The notes beneath the pieces were generated by a model. It was not told where the DNA came from. It was given only the letters and a program-made list of their open reading frames with translations, and made no database searches. From Carposina sasakii (lineage: Eukaryota > Arthropoda > Insecta > Lepidoptera > Carposinidae): a stretch of 64,000 nucleotides of DNA. Made by a program: the position numbers and the translations under genes. Shown here one piece after another: positions 21,025 to 31,855 of the stretch. The stretch covers positions 10,230,001 to 10,294,000 of the forward strand of contig CP053154.1 of assembly GCA_014607495.2 (NCBI GenBank), written 5' to 3'. How positions within the stretch are numbered: the first letter of the stretch is position 1; each line of letters begins with the position of its first letter.

Positions 21025-24000
21025 ATGTCGGAAAGAAAAGTATTAAATGTAAGTGTTTATGTATAAATTAAGGTATAATTACATTAGTATACATTATTTT
21101 TATGCCCCGTTGGTACCCATATTTACCCAAAGTGTCACTATATGATGTCCCTGACCTAAATAACTTACCTTACCTATGTCTCCATGGGTGCGTTTAATAT
21201 TCACTAACTAATCAAATTCATTCACATTATGGAACAATGAATATGATTGGTGGATATCAGACTCATCCGTAGCTATATTTCTGGTGGAAAGGCTTCCTTA
21301 GCCCCCCTGGGTAATCCCTAATATAATCTAGAATTAAACCTAGATAGATACATCTAAATACAAACAGACATTTTTCCTCTTTATAATGTTAGTGCAGATT
21401 GATACACTATAATTACTTTGTATAACTATCCTACTACATCACCATAAAAAACATTATATATTTATTTGCAAACTTTTTCAGAAATACTATCCTCCGGATT
21501 TTGATCCATCAAAAATCCCTCGTATGAAACTGGCAAAAAATCGCCAGTATACTGTAAGATTAATGGCTCCTTTCAACATGAGGTGTGCTACATGTGGAGA
21601 GTACATCTATAAAGGGAAGAAGTTTAATGCCAGGAAAGAGGATGTGGAAAATGAGGATTATCTGGGTATCAGAATTTACAGGTTTTACATTAAAGTAAGT
21701 ATTTATTTTGTTTATTAATGAGCTGAGATATGAACAAGAATTTTGAATGTTCTTGGAAGTGGAGAAACCCAAACCTTTTTTACTGAAACAACCTGAGTGT
21801 AAAAGGAATTTTTTTAAAGATTTATTTAAAACTAGTGGACACCTGCGACTCAGTCCGTGTGGACTGCAGAAAAAACTAAATGTCGAAATTATCCAGGATA
21901 AAAGCATTTTCCCGGGGGTAAAAAGTAGCCTATATGTTAAGTGGGACTTGTCACAATATATTCCTGAAAACTGCAACGAAATCGGTTCAGCCGTTTCTGA
22001 GATTAGGGGTCATCCATAAATTACGTCACACCAATTTCATGATTTTTTGCCCCTCCCCCCTCCTTGTCACAGCTGGTCACATTCGTGAGACCCCCCCCAT
22101 CCCTAGTGTGATGTCACATTTAGCTTTTTTTTTGCAAATTTATATTTAGAGATTATTGAATGAAAATGTGACGTCACAAAATTTAGGACCCCTCCCACCC
22201 CCTTGTCACACAATGTCACAGTTTGACGATCCCCTCCCTCCCCCTTAACCTGTGACGTAATATATGGATGGCCTCTTAGCGTGCACAAATGCACACACAA
22301 ACTGACAAACAGACAAAAATTCCAAAAATCATTCTTTTGGGTACCTACTAAGTTGATGTATTTTTGTTTTAACATAAATAAATAGGCATATTCAATTTCA
22401 TTCTGACATAATTACCTACTATGTTTCTCATACCTAGTTTTTTAGTTGTAATTTTCCCATTTGTCAGAATTAATTAATTACACTGCTATGATGTTTTAAA
22501 CCTGTAACACCTGCACATCTCATTAACTATATCTAATTTCTCTATTTCAGTGTACAAGATGCCTCCAAGAAATATCATTCAAGACGGACCCTAAAAACAC
22601 TGACTATGAAATAGAAGCTGGTGCCACTCGGAACTTTATGGCCTTGAAATTGGCAGAAGAGCAAGCTAAAAGGGAAGAAGAAGAGCAGAAAGAAGAGGAG
22701 GCTAATAATCCCATGAAATTATTAGGTAGGATGAATCTAGTTAAATATACATACATACATACACACTTACTTTTACTCCACAGCAACTATTGGCGCTATA
22801 TAAAGCGCAAGTTCGCCCTTGTATGGAGTACTGCTGCCACCTTTGGGATGGATCAGCTAAATATCAGCTAGCCGCACTGGACTCGGTGGAAAAACGGGCA
22901 ATAAAACTTATTGGAGATGAAACCGTAGCAAATTCGAAACTCCAGGACCTGACCCACCGCCGTAAAATTATATAAAATTAAATAGCATATCACCCTTAAG
23001 TTGTTGATATGCCACCCATCCGCACCAAACGTTATGCTAACTCGTTTGTAATGCGAACGGCTAAGGAGTGGAATGCACTTCCTGCCGATGTATTTCCCGA
23101 GCACTACAACATTGTCTCTTCAAAGCTAGAGTGAATAGGCACTTTCTAGGCAAACATGTACCATCCTAGGCCGCATCTTGCTTAACATCAGGCACGATGG
23201 CGGTCAAATGTTTGCCTAGATAATTGTAAAAAAAAAACATTATACATTTGGCTGTAGTCAACTTTATCTTTCAGATAGGCTATCTGAGCATTGGAAAAAA
23301 TTGGTCCTTAGTGGACTCTTAAAATATGCATGTAAGGAGATGCAGATGGTTGTATACAGGATGATTTTTGGTCGTCAACGTTCCCGAAAACTACGGAATC
23401 TCCTCATCATCACGATCATATTTCTCCATGGAAGCATACCTGGGAAGTGTCTGGTTTCCAAAATAGGGTCCAAAGTTGAGTAAATAGACTGCGTTTTTCT
23501 TTTTCTGCATAAATGCACATTGACGCGTGTAGCAAGATTTTTTCATTCTGTGAGAAGATTAATAATTAGTTTACTAATTTATTAATTTCTATAATCCTAT
23601 GGCGAAACATATGTAGAAAAATTTCGGAATGGTGCTAGCATAAACAATAACAAAGCTATAAATTTCGACCGATCAAGAAATAAATAAAAAAATTTACATC
23701 GTTTCCCACCATTTTTTTGGCATAAACTTACTTTATTTGATGTATAGAATACGCACCCTTAAGGGTGGCAACGAAAAACATCCTGTATATCAAAACAAAA
23801 GTACATACCAGAGTTATCACAGGTACTAAGCAAATCCACAACTCAGAAACACACATCATTATTCATCATCAATGATTGCACCTACCTAAATTCGAACACA
23901 ATGTAAATCCAATTCAATTTTGCGATATGGCGTCTCTCACGGAGACTTTGCCAATGTCACATGTTGAATGTAAATTCAAATTCAATTTCAGAATACAGAA

Positions 24001-26809
24001 CAGAGCAGTCGAAGCAAGAGATAGAGTTGCTAGAAGGCTTAGAGGAGCTGAAGCAGTTGAACCGGCGACAGCGCGCCGTGGACTACGAGGGCATGCTGCA
24101 GCAGTTCCAGCCCGAGTCCAGCGAGCAGCGTCGGCTGAGGGAACAGCAGGAAGATGACGAGTTTATCAAGTGAGATACCCGTATATCCTACTATCCTACT
24201 ATAATATTATAAACGCGAAAGTTTGTAAGTATGGATGGATGTTTGTTACTCTATCACGTAAAAACTACTGAATAGATTTTAATGGAACTTTACAACAATA
24301 TAGCGTACATATCAGAATAACACATAGGCTACTTTTTATCCCGAGAAAATAATTTTATCCGGGATAATTTCGACATTTTGTTTTTTCTGAAGTCCACGCG
24401 GGCGGCGTCCACTAGTTGACTATAATGCCGGGTACAGATTTACGAAATGTAACATGTAGATCATTTTATAAGTGTGGACGCAGGTCGTGCACGAGAATGT
24501 ACTACTGTTAAAATTTTCTATTCGTACGCGTAGTGAGCATGCGCTCAAGGCGTCCACACTATGGGAATTCTGTTACATTGCGTGATACATTGCGACAATG
24601 TGGACGACAAATTCTTTCATTCATTCTTTCGTTAAGTTTATGAATTGTTTATGTTTCCGTGTATAAAACATGTGGCAATATGGTTTTCGGCGTGGTCGTT
24701 CAACTGGTGATCTTCTTGCATATGCCAACCATATTTGGAGCGAAGCAATTGAGAAGCACGGGGAAGCCATTGCTGTCTCACTCGATATCTCCAAGGCATT
24801 TGATAGGATATGGCACGACGGCCTTTTAAGCAAGCTTCCATCGTATGGTATCTCTGATAATCTTTGCATCTGGATTGCTGACTTTTTGAAGAAGCGCTCA
24901 ATACGTGTGGTCCTTGACGGTCATTTGTCTGATCAAATCACTATTGACGCTGGAGTTCCGCAAGGGTCAGTACTATCTGCAACCCTTTTCCTATTACATA
25001 TAAACGACCTGCCTGTGCCTGGTTCCTTTGGGTATGCAGATGACACCACTGTTGCAGATAGATACTTTTCGGGTGCGAGGGCTACCAGAGATCAAGTCCA
25101 GTCTTGTCGAGAGTCAATGATTGAGAGAGTTGATTTGGCACTACAGGCAGTCTCCGACTGGGGCGAAGCTAATTTAGTCCAATTTAATACCTCTAAAACG
25201 CAGGCGTGTATATTTACCGCAAAACGGAGTAAGTTCGACCTGACTCCGACTTTCCAGGGTGTGTCCTTGGCAATGGCTGACCATCTTCAACTCTTAGGCC
25301 TGGACATATCAGCAACGTCGAATTTTGGCAAGTACATCGAGTCCATAGCAAAAATCTCAGCTAAAAAACTAGGCGTCCTATCCAAGGTTAGGCGGTATTT
25401 TACTCCACAGCAACTATTGGCGCTATATAAAGCGCAAATTCGCCCTTGTATGGAGTACTGCTGCCACCTTTGGGATGGATCAGCTAAATATCAGCTAGCC
25501 GCACTGGACTCGGTGGAAAAACGGGCAATAAAACTTATTGGAGATGAAACCGTAGCAAATTCGAAACTCCAGGACCTGACCCACCGTCGTAAAATGCTGC
25601 CTTGTCAGTGTTTTACAGGATACACTTTGGAGAGTGTGCGTGGGAACTTCACAATACAGTTCCACCAGCCCCTTTTCACCATCGGGATACTAGACGCAGA
25701 CTAGCGTATCACCCTTATGTTGTTGATATCCCACCCATCCGCACCAAACGTTATGCTAACTCGTTTGTAATGCGAACAGCTAAGGAGTGGAATGCACTTC
25801 CTGCCGATGTATTTCCCGAGCACTACAACATTGGTCTCTTCAAAGCTAGAGTGAATAGGCACTTTTTAGGCAAACATGTACCACCCTAGGCCGCATCTTG
25901 CTTAACATCAGGCACGATGGCGGTCAAATGTTTGCCTAGCTAATTGTATAAAAAAAACATTATTACATCAGCTATCTACCAGTGAAGGTCCCGTCAAAAT
26001 CGTTCCAGAGATTAGCTAGAACAAACAGAGAGACAATTTTTTTTAAAGATACATGCTTTTCGACTACTTATGACATCGAATCATAATGATAATGATATTA
26101 TGCATCATAGCTTACTAGTGCTTGCGCTGTTAATAACTCTTTTCTTTCTTTTTTATTCTTAGTATGTAGCACATACACGAAGTGGAAACCCAAAATGGTA
26201 GTGTGTGTAATGCACGTGTTGCTACCGTGTCGTTAAAGACAAATCTATCTAGGGGCGTAGCTACCGCTGTATCATAACGTACCCCTAACGTGTGTAAACA
26301 AAAGTTTGTAAAATAAAAGGTATCAACTATTAACAAATGTCACTTAATTTCATATTAGTTTATTATGCATCATAGCTTCAACTAGTCGTAGTTCTGTTAA
26401 ATAACTCTTTTTTTGGTATTTTGCTTCTAGGTCAGTCAAATTCGCGAACAACACACATAAAGTGGTCGCCGAGGAAATTGTAGAAGACATCAAAAGCGAG
26501 GACGAGCCGCCAGCAAAGATATCCAAGATCGAAGTTATCCCGCCAAAAGCACCTCCAAAGAAAGATGAAACGTGGAACAGAAGTATTGGCATATCCAAAA
26601 AGAGTGCGTTAACAAACTTGGTGAGAAAAAAGGTAGAGACAAGTACTAAAGACATGAAAACGGCATCAGTCACACCGGCGACAAGTGTAAGTACAAATGT
26701 ATCCAGTGTAGATAGTAAGAGCGCAGAAATTAAAAAGGATTCGGTTTCAAATGCGGCCGCGTCAGGACTATCTTTGCTGGCGGGCTACTCTGGTAGTGAT
26801 TCTGAGTAA
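21025..26809 (+). CDS. YJU2: Splicing factor YJU2 (CCDC94 family)
   Basis: YJU2 is a spliceosome-associated factor that acts around branching in the first catalytic step of pre-mRNA splicing, in the nucleus. Five exons were joined: 21025-21048, 21482-21694, 22551-22725, 23992-24169, 26431-26809, giving 969 nt and 322 residues. The N-terminus [20 protein letters not shown] is the family signature, followed by the conserved APFNMRC block and [15 protein letters not shown]. The zinc-binding cysteines are C43, C46, C80 and C83. FKTDP and the GATRNF motif follow, then a charged helical region (exons 3-4). The low-complexity tail contains [16 protein letters not shown] and ends in an acidic GYSGSDSE. 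Length is typical of the family. All exon phases agree. The introns carry several transposon insertions, described separately. The splice sites are canonical, and the reading frame shows no damage. Confidence 0.97.
21180..21305. repeat. Foldback-like repeat, copy 2
   Basis: It shares the order of blocks GGTGCGTTTAATATT, AATATGATTGGTGGATATC, CTCATCCGTAGC and GGTGGAAAGGC with the copy at 16525-16660. It sits in YJU2 intron 1. Confidence 0.5.
21833..22345 (+). repeat. GTGGACGCCCGCGACT repeat with nested MITE
   Basis: It starts with AGTGGACACCTGCGACTCAG and carries GTAGCCTATATGTTAAGTGG and AATCGGTTCAGCCGTTTCTG before being interrupted at 22016. It resumes at 22280 with the CGTGCACAAA segment, then AAACAGACAAAAATTCC and TTTTGGGTACCTACTA. 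The same continuous sequence occurs uninterrupted (minus strand) at 29721-30049. It lies in YJU2 intron 2. Confidence 0.8.
22017..22275. mobile_element. MITE nested in an older repeat, TTAG target duplication
   Basis: This 259-bp insert has imperfect inverted ends: GGGTCATCCATAAATTACGT at the left and the complement of CATCCATATATTACGTCACA at the right. Direct TTAG duplications flank it at 22013-22016 and 22276-22279. The interior is rich in CCCCTCCC and GTCACA runs. A 3' fragment of the same family lies at 27604-27668. It interrupts the repeat at 21833-22345, so it is the younger insertion. Confidence 0.85.
22771..23243 (+). mobile_element. Jockey-like LINE 3' fragment with internal deletion
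   Basis: The first ~190 bp differ at only about two positions from 25398-25595, encoding [21 protein letters not shown] and [12 protein letters not shown]. About 105 bp are then missing, replaced by a short AT-rich joint near 22970. The 3' part ([20 protein letters not shown]) and the tail ending in TAATTGTAAAAAA match again. It sits in YJU2 intron 3 in the same orientation as the longer copy in intron 4. Confidence 0.9.
23353..23788 (+). mobile_element. MITE, ACAGGATG family, copy 2
   Basis: The ends are TATACAGGATGATTTTTGG and an inverted AACATCCTGTATA, with a core nearly identical to the copies at 6461 and 56202. It lies in YJU2 intron 3, downstream of the LINE fragment. Confidence 0.85.
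24189..24416 (-). repeat. GTGGACGCCCGCGACT repeat, inverted
   Basis: On the minus strand it reads AGTGGACGCCGCCCGCGTGG, ATCCCGGATAAAATTATTTT-like text, a GTAGCCTATGTGTTA motif and a tail CTTTCGCGTTTATAATATT. It sits at the start of YJU2 intron 4. Confidence 0.8.
24436..24586. repeat. Hairpin element
   Basis: The left arm ACGAAATGTAACATG with TAAGTGTGGACGC is complementary to GCGTCCACACTATGG with TGTTACATTGCGT about 100 bp further right. It is an imperfect foldback repeat with no coding capacity. It lies in YJU2 intron 4 just before the LINE. Confidence 0.6.
24668..25968 (+). mobile_element. Jockey-like LINE, reverse transcriptase 3' half
   Basis: An open frame of 344 codons (24670-25704) carries reverse-transcriptase blocks in order: [42 protein letters not shown] and [19 protein letters not shown] follows. 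A frameshift near 25598 moves the remaining C-terminal part ([15 protein letters not shown] through [17 protein letters not shown], ending near 25889) to another frame. The tail ends in an A-rich run. It is 5'-truncated, lacking the endonuclease. The clade (jockey/BS type) is judged from the C-terminal sequence and is less certain than the LINE call. It sits in YJU2 intron 4, sense to the gene. Confidence 0.92.
26097..26430 (+). repeat. Tandem duplication of the YJU2 intron 4 splice acceptor
   Basis: TTATGCATCATAGCTT, an ACTAGT core, CTGTTAATAACTCTTTT and a pyrimidine tract with TTCTTAG occur at 26097-26161. They recur about 264 bp later at 26361-26430, where TTGCTTCTAG is the real acceptor of exon 5. 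Sequence after the first copy also weakly resembles the start of exon 5 (CACATACACGAAGTGG versus CACACATAAAGTGG). Using the first copy would give a stop at its second codon. Confidence 0.75.
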
Positions 26810-26938
26810 ACGTGATTTTGAATAAGCAAATTGTTAGGCCAATTTGTAAACAGTGATGTACTATTTTTGTAATATACATGCTAAGGGTAACACATGTTGA
26901 CTGTTCATTGAAACCTATTATTATTTTACACAATTTGG

Positions 26939-27009
26939 TTATAAAATTATTAATAAAGAAATGGAAAAAATTCTTCACCCGAGTGGGAATCGAACCCACG
27001 ACCACTGCA
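26939..27009 (-). mobile_element. tRNA-derived SINE fragment, inverted, in YJU2 3' UTR
   Basis: On the minus strand it contains GTGGGTTCGATTCCCACTCG, a tRNA B-box arm, followed by GAAGAATTTTTTCCATTTCT and a TTATTAATAATTTTA tail. This is the same arrangement as the fuller SINE at 44081-44205. The inverted tail supplies AATAAA on the plus strand. Confidence 0.8.
26952..26957 (+). terminator. Likely YJU2 polyadenylation signal, SINE-derived
   Basis: AATAAA lies 143 bases after the YJU2 stop codon and is the only canonical hexamer seen between the stop and 27,010. It falls inside the tail of an inverted tRNA-derived SINE (26939-27009). A second SINE copy at 44081-44205 shows the same tail in the opposite orientation. 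Confidence 0.55.
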
Positions 27010-27489
27010 AATTTGGTTAGCCATTTTCACATTAGGAAACCGAAATAAAACCAGCTAAAAGCCAAATATGTCTAGGTAAATAATTCTGCAGGGTAATGGC
27101 GTAACTCTACCTACCGTTCAAGGCCCGTGGGAAATATATCGGATGACCCCGTAAATAATATTGGGCGTAAGTATTCTCCTTTGACCTGGGCCCCTTCCAG
27201 CTGGGGGCCCGTGGCATTTTGTCGACTTTGCCACCCTATAGTTACAACTTTGCTACTGGGGTAGTATCATAACATGAGATCGTAGGAGTTAAGTGCGAGC
27301 GGCATATATCTCATGTAAACATTCAATCCACTGATCTATTTGTTAGTAAAAAGAAAGTAAAACCGTAATTTTAATAACTCCACTTTAGTGCTATTTCAAG
27401 TCAGAATCAAGACTTTAAAAGGAGGATATTTTGTGTTTTACAATCCCCTTTTACATTAGAGTTTCACCAGAGAGTTCCTTTTTCCTAGT
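27010..27489. other. No gene or repeat recognised
   Basis: This is unique-looking AT-rich sequence after YJU2. A small GC-rich inverted repeat (GGGCCCCTTCCAGCTGGGGG) lies near 27188. Confidence 0.4.
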
Positions 27490-27870
27490 TAGTTGATGAT
27501 GATGATGATGATCTCCGACTGTATTTCGGCCAAGGCGACCAATCTCTACGGACATTGGCCAGGTACGCAGGAGATATTATAGTGCATAAGTGTGTGTGTT
27601 CACGCAATGTCACAGTTTGACGACCCCCTCCCTCCCCCTTAACATGTGACGTAATATATGGATGCGGGGCTTCACTATAATACATCAGCTGCATCTCCTT
27701 CCGTGCATGTCGTAAGAGTCGACTAAGGAACTCGGTCATTCTCTCAGGCGATAAGCTAGCAACTTGTCACTGATCATTTACATCTGTCCCCGCTCTGCTA
27801 AACGTGACTGGGGGATTCCCTTTATGATCCTTCAGCCCCGTTGCGGGAACACAGCTGTGACATTTTAGGT
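27490..27870 (-). repeat. Composite of nested repeat fragments
   Basis: A GAT trinucleotide microsatellite lies at 27492-27512. It is followed by an interspersed repeat piece (GTATTTCGGCCAAGGCGACC), then the 3' end of the TTAG-type MITE at 27604-27668. An inverted GCAGGATCG-family repeat follows at 27672-27870, shown by GCATGTCGTAAGAGTCGACT and AACTTGTCACTGATCATTTA. There is no coding sequence. Confidence 0.65.
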
Positions 27871-27973
27871 ATCGGTTTTTACACTACGAATACATAACCC
27901 TAACCTATCCTTAGGTAATTCGTAGGTTGTGAAGGAAACTTCTTCTTGTATAGTTCGTAGGAATCAGATTGAA

Positions 27974-28240
27974 TACAGGGTGTAATAAAAAGGGTATGTT
28001 AAGCGAAAAGATATGTAAATAGCCCACTATAAAAAACCTATCTAGAAAATTTGAGACTCGAAATCACATGTTTATTTTTCAAGATTGTATGAAGATTCCT
28101 GAGATGTTTAAGAATTCTCCATACTATCTAGAAAAATAAACATGTGATTTTGAGTCTCAAACTTTGTGAATAGGTTCTCTATAGTTGGCTATTTATATAT
28201 CTTTTCGCTTAACATACCCTTTTTGTTACACCCTGTATAA
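27974..28240. mobile_element. Palindromic foldback element, copy 2
   Basis: It has the same arms as the copy at 11397-11665 (TACAGGGTGTAAT at the left and TTACACCCTGTATAA at the right, with GGTATGTTAAGCGAAAAG inside each). The arms have drifted from each other more than in copy 1, so it is probably older. Confidence 0.9.
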
Positions 28241-28472
28241 TAAAATTATGACCGATAGTCTTAGTTGGTAGTGGCCCTGCCTGCTGCGCCATAAGAATCC
28301 TGGTAGGTGCAAGCAAACAATGATATGATGAATATTGATGTTTGTTTAGAGTCATGAACCTTTCTATAATAATCGATGTATTTATACATATACCATTGCT
28401 TAGTACCCAGGATACCATGTAGATCTTAATGTGATATAAAACTAATGCTTAAGTATTTGGCATTGTTTAATA

Positions 28473-28567
28473 ATTCACTATGAGTGCGCCCACCACCGGG
28501 CCCTACATACGTACATACATACATACATACGGTACTAGGCCCGGTGGTGGGCGCACCCATAGTGAAT
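28473..28567. repeat. GC-rich hairpin with 30-nt arms
   Basis: The left arm at 28473-28502 and right arm at 28538-28567 are complementary at 29 of 30 positions (shared core GCGCCCACCACCGGGCC). The loop contains a CATA microsatellite. It stands out from AT-rich flanks. Confidence 0.9.
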
Positions 28568-29720
28568 GTTTAAACTTCCGAATTGTAACGCCTAATACAA
28601 TTTCATTTATTGTTTAATAACTTAAAAAACCTTTCTTAATGCGGTAAGCTGTGGCGGTAAGACTATGGGTTTATTATTATCGTAAGGTAGTAGGTAAGTA
28701 GCCTATTAGTTCATTTAAGGTTATACTCGTATGTATATGTAGATATTGAATAAGCAAAAATATTTAACCTTAGATAAACTTCATCATCAAATAAAATATC
28801 ACTTTTATCCGGTATCATAAAGGTATCCTAATTTAAAAATGACATTCAATTGATTTTTATCCATTCTAATGCGCAGTCGGGCAAAAAAGCGGGGAACAGT
28901 TGACAACACCTTCTTAAAAAAACTCGAAAAAAGCGAAGATTTAAAAAAAGCTTAACACATTTATATAGGGGTGCGGCATTCTAGTCATCTGGTAGATACC
29001 GATATCAATAAGTATACGTATACGAACAAAGGACAGGATAATATTAACTTTCGTTTAATTTTTCTATAGTTATTGTTACGTTAAATTGAAAAAGCTATTG
29101 TCATTTATGAAATTACTTGCAGAGTTCCTAAATATCTATTAGTATTCTTTGTTGTAAACAGAAAACACAACGATAATATAATGGCAAAAATAGTGTACAA
29201 AAGGCGAGCTTATCTCTAGTAGAAATTTCTTCTAGCCAACCAGTTAAAATTACATGATAAGCAAACGTAAGGAAATTAAATGTGCACAACAATGCCTTAA
29301 AATGTCATACATATTGCTCGATTTCAAGTGAACCTATGAAAGCGCAAAGAAAAACTTTACTAAAGTAAAAGAATCATACACAAAGAATGCAAGCAAAAAC
29401 GTAATTGGGTTTCGCCGTCAAAATATGTCAAATCTACGCATCATTTGTTATTGGAATATTGCACTGTTGGTAATGGTGCGCCCGCGCCGGTGGGAACGAT
29501 TACGACGACAATCGGCTTACGAAGGTGCATGAATGCAGGTTCGGGCATCCTCGGACCCTTTGTGCTGGCCTGACTTCCATTTATTAGGGTGTCAAGTGCG
29601 GCCCTGCAGGTTACGTGGCGCTTTCGTTGTCTATTTGGGTATATACAGGCTGATGGTAAACTGTAGGTACAAAAATTATAATTTTGTAGTTAATAAACAT
29701 CTGGTATTGATGGTATTAAA
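28568..29720. other. No gene recognised
   Basis: This is mostly AT-rich unique sequence. A GC-richer part at 29470-29640 (GGTGCGCCCGCGCCGGTGGG) has no recognisable coding or repeat content. Confidence 0.4.
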
Positions 29721-30243
29721 TCTATACATATAATAAAAATGTAACGGATCGCTGTCTGTACATGGAAGATATATAAGAATTTTTTTTTATAGAATACCTT
29801 TATCAACGCAATAGTACCCAAAACAATGATTTTTGGATTTTTTTTCTGTTTGTCTGTGCGTTTGTGCACGCTAATCTCAGAAACGGCTGAACCGATTTCG
29901 ATGCAGTTTTTAGGAATATATTGTGACAGGTCCCACTTAACATATAGGCTACTTTTTATCCCGGGAAAATGTTTTTATCCCGGATAATTTCGATATTTTG
30001 TTTTTTTTTCTGTAGTCCACGCGGACAGAGTCGCGGGCGTCCACTAGTGTAAAAATAAAATAATTCAAACTAATGTAAGTAAGTTTGTTTGTTACGTACC
30101 CCTTCACGCTTCATTTACTGAACTAATCTTTTTGAAAATTTGCATAGATTACGTACTTAGGTATAGTTGGGAGTACCGGAAAGGACATAGGCTATATTTT
30201 GCAGGTAGTCCAAGCGGACGAAGTCTAGGACAACAGCTGGTAT
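29721..30243 (-). repeat. GTGGACGCCCGCGACT repeat plus a related fragment, inverted
   Basis: 29721-30049 on the minus strand is a long copy: AGTGGACGCCCGCGACTCTG, ATCCCGGGAAAATG in inverse, GTAGCCTATATGTTAAGTGG, the AAACGGCTGAACCG block in inverse and a tail with TTTTATTATATGTATAGA. At 30050-30243 a second, diverged minus-strand element ends near AGTCCAAGCGGACGAAGTC. Confidence 0.75.
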
Positions 30244-30894
30244 CCAGTAAATCAGTTAATCCTGCAAATCTATTCGAGGACGACATCCCGTGATGATGTA
30301 TTGAAAATAATTAAACACAGTTAAATTGCTTGTAATGTAACCTTTAAGTGGACTTTCCCAATAGTACTTGTTCAACTGGGAAAGCCCACATATAAATACA
30401 AAATAATAACTGCATTCAATATAAAATAGTGTACCTACCAAACTAGTAAACATCACGTACAGGTACGGTATATAGGTCTAAATACATTTTGCCAAACATG
30501 TAGGTATGTTTGCGAAGATAATACAGATCTCATGTTTTTATTTCTCGTGCGAGAAGGACCTTATTGTGATCATTAACAAAGCCAATACCAACCAGCCATA
30601 TTTGCCAATGGAGTCTGGTTATAAATGGATCATCCTGTGATGTTCATTCGAATTAGTTTTTTTCATATAAGATTTACCTGCCTTTTTAAAAATTAATTGA
30701 TTGGAAAAAGCCGACGAGAGCTTTTTGTTGCGTATCTATGAGCAGGATAGAAATGATATGTCATCTTTTCTTTGAATGGAAATTATTTCATTAAACTTTT
30801 TTACGGTCTAAATCTATTATTAAGTATTAAGCCTTTGTCAAATATGGATAGATTAAATCTAAGTAAAACAAAACTAAAAAGAATCTCTAATCCT
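30244..30894. other. No gene recognised
   Basis: AT-rich sequence without detectable repeats or protein-like reading frames. Confidence 0.4.
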
Positions 30895-31550
30895 TCCAAT
30901 TTTAGACTATGCGGATGCTTGCTACCCCAACGCCAATGAGGAGGTCTTCAGAACTTAGGTATCCATTTTATTTATGGATTACGTAAATTCGACCATGTCT
31001 CCCATTTTCGAAAAGAGTCAAAATGGCTCCCAATCCGTCTTCGTCGCAATGCCCATATGCTTACTCTTCTTTTTAAAATCATTAATTTAAATTCTTCCCC
31101 ACAATATCTTAGTGAGCAATTTGAATACCTGTTCTCTACAGACAGACCCCTCAGATCCATTACTGCTTCGTTGCTCAAAACTCCCCGCCATAACTCTGGA
31201 GCATATGGCTCTATTCATTCACAGTTTATGCCATTATGTTTTGGAATTCCCTACCTCATACTATAAGAGACTCGCAATCTATTGGCACCTTCAAGAACAA
31301 GTTAAGAAGTCACTACCTTTCTGTCCAATGATGATGTGTAGTTTTACCTTTTGTTCTATTTTATAAAATTTATGTATGTATGTATATATGTATTTATTTA
31401 GTTATGTTGTATGTATTTGTTTTATTGTTTGTCTATGTTAAGTACATTGTTTTTTTTAATTATTTGGTTGTGCACGTGTGATTTCCTTTTTCTTCGCTAA
31501 TAACTTTATTTCAAATGGTTGGCTGGAAGAAATTAAATTAAATTAAAAGG
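30895..31550 (+). mobile_element. CR1-like LINE 3' fragment
   Basis: Forward frames give IHFIYGLRKFDHVSHFRKES, KWLPIRLRRNAHMLTLLFKI, NSSPQYLSEQFEYLFSTDR and LLKTPRHNSGAYGS. These match the C-terminal region of CR1-type LINEs common in moths. An AT-rich 3' UTR follows and ends in AAATTAAATTAAATTAAAAG. It is frameshifted and 5'-truncated, so inactive. Confidence 0.8.
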
Positions 31551-31668
31551 ATGTTACAGATAAGGTCGCCTTTGTACATTATCTTCTAAAATATTGTATC
31601 TTGTGTGTTTTTTTCTGTGTACAATAAAGAATTATAGAAATAACTATTTGGTAAATAGATTTATTTAT

Positions 31669-31694
31669 TTCTTTCTTTCTTTCTTTCTTTCTTT
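31669..31694. repeat. TTTC microsatellite
   Basis: About six consecutive TTTC units. Confidence 0.95.
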
Positions 31695-31855
31695 TACACA
31701 CCATCTTTACAGGTAAACTTAACCTAATGCGATAGTGCATCAACTTAATTATAAATTACTAATATACTTCTCTGATCTAACCTAAAAATGTGTCTATGAT
31801 GTAATAATAAAAACTTTCTTCTACGATGTAACTTTCTTCTATGATGTGTGATAAC

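Noticed and set aside
21560..21976. 138-codon minus-strand frame across YJU2 exon 2
   Set aside because: It is antisense to a conserved coding exon and runs into a repeat; a shadow frame.
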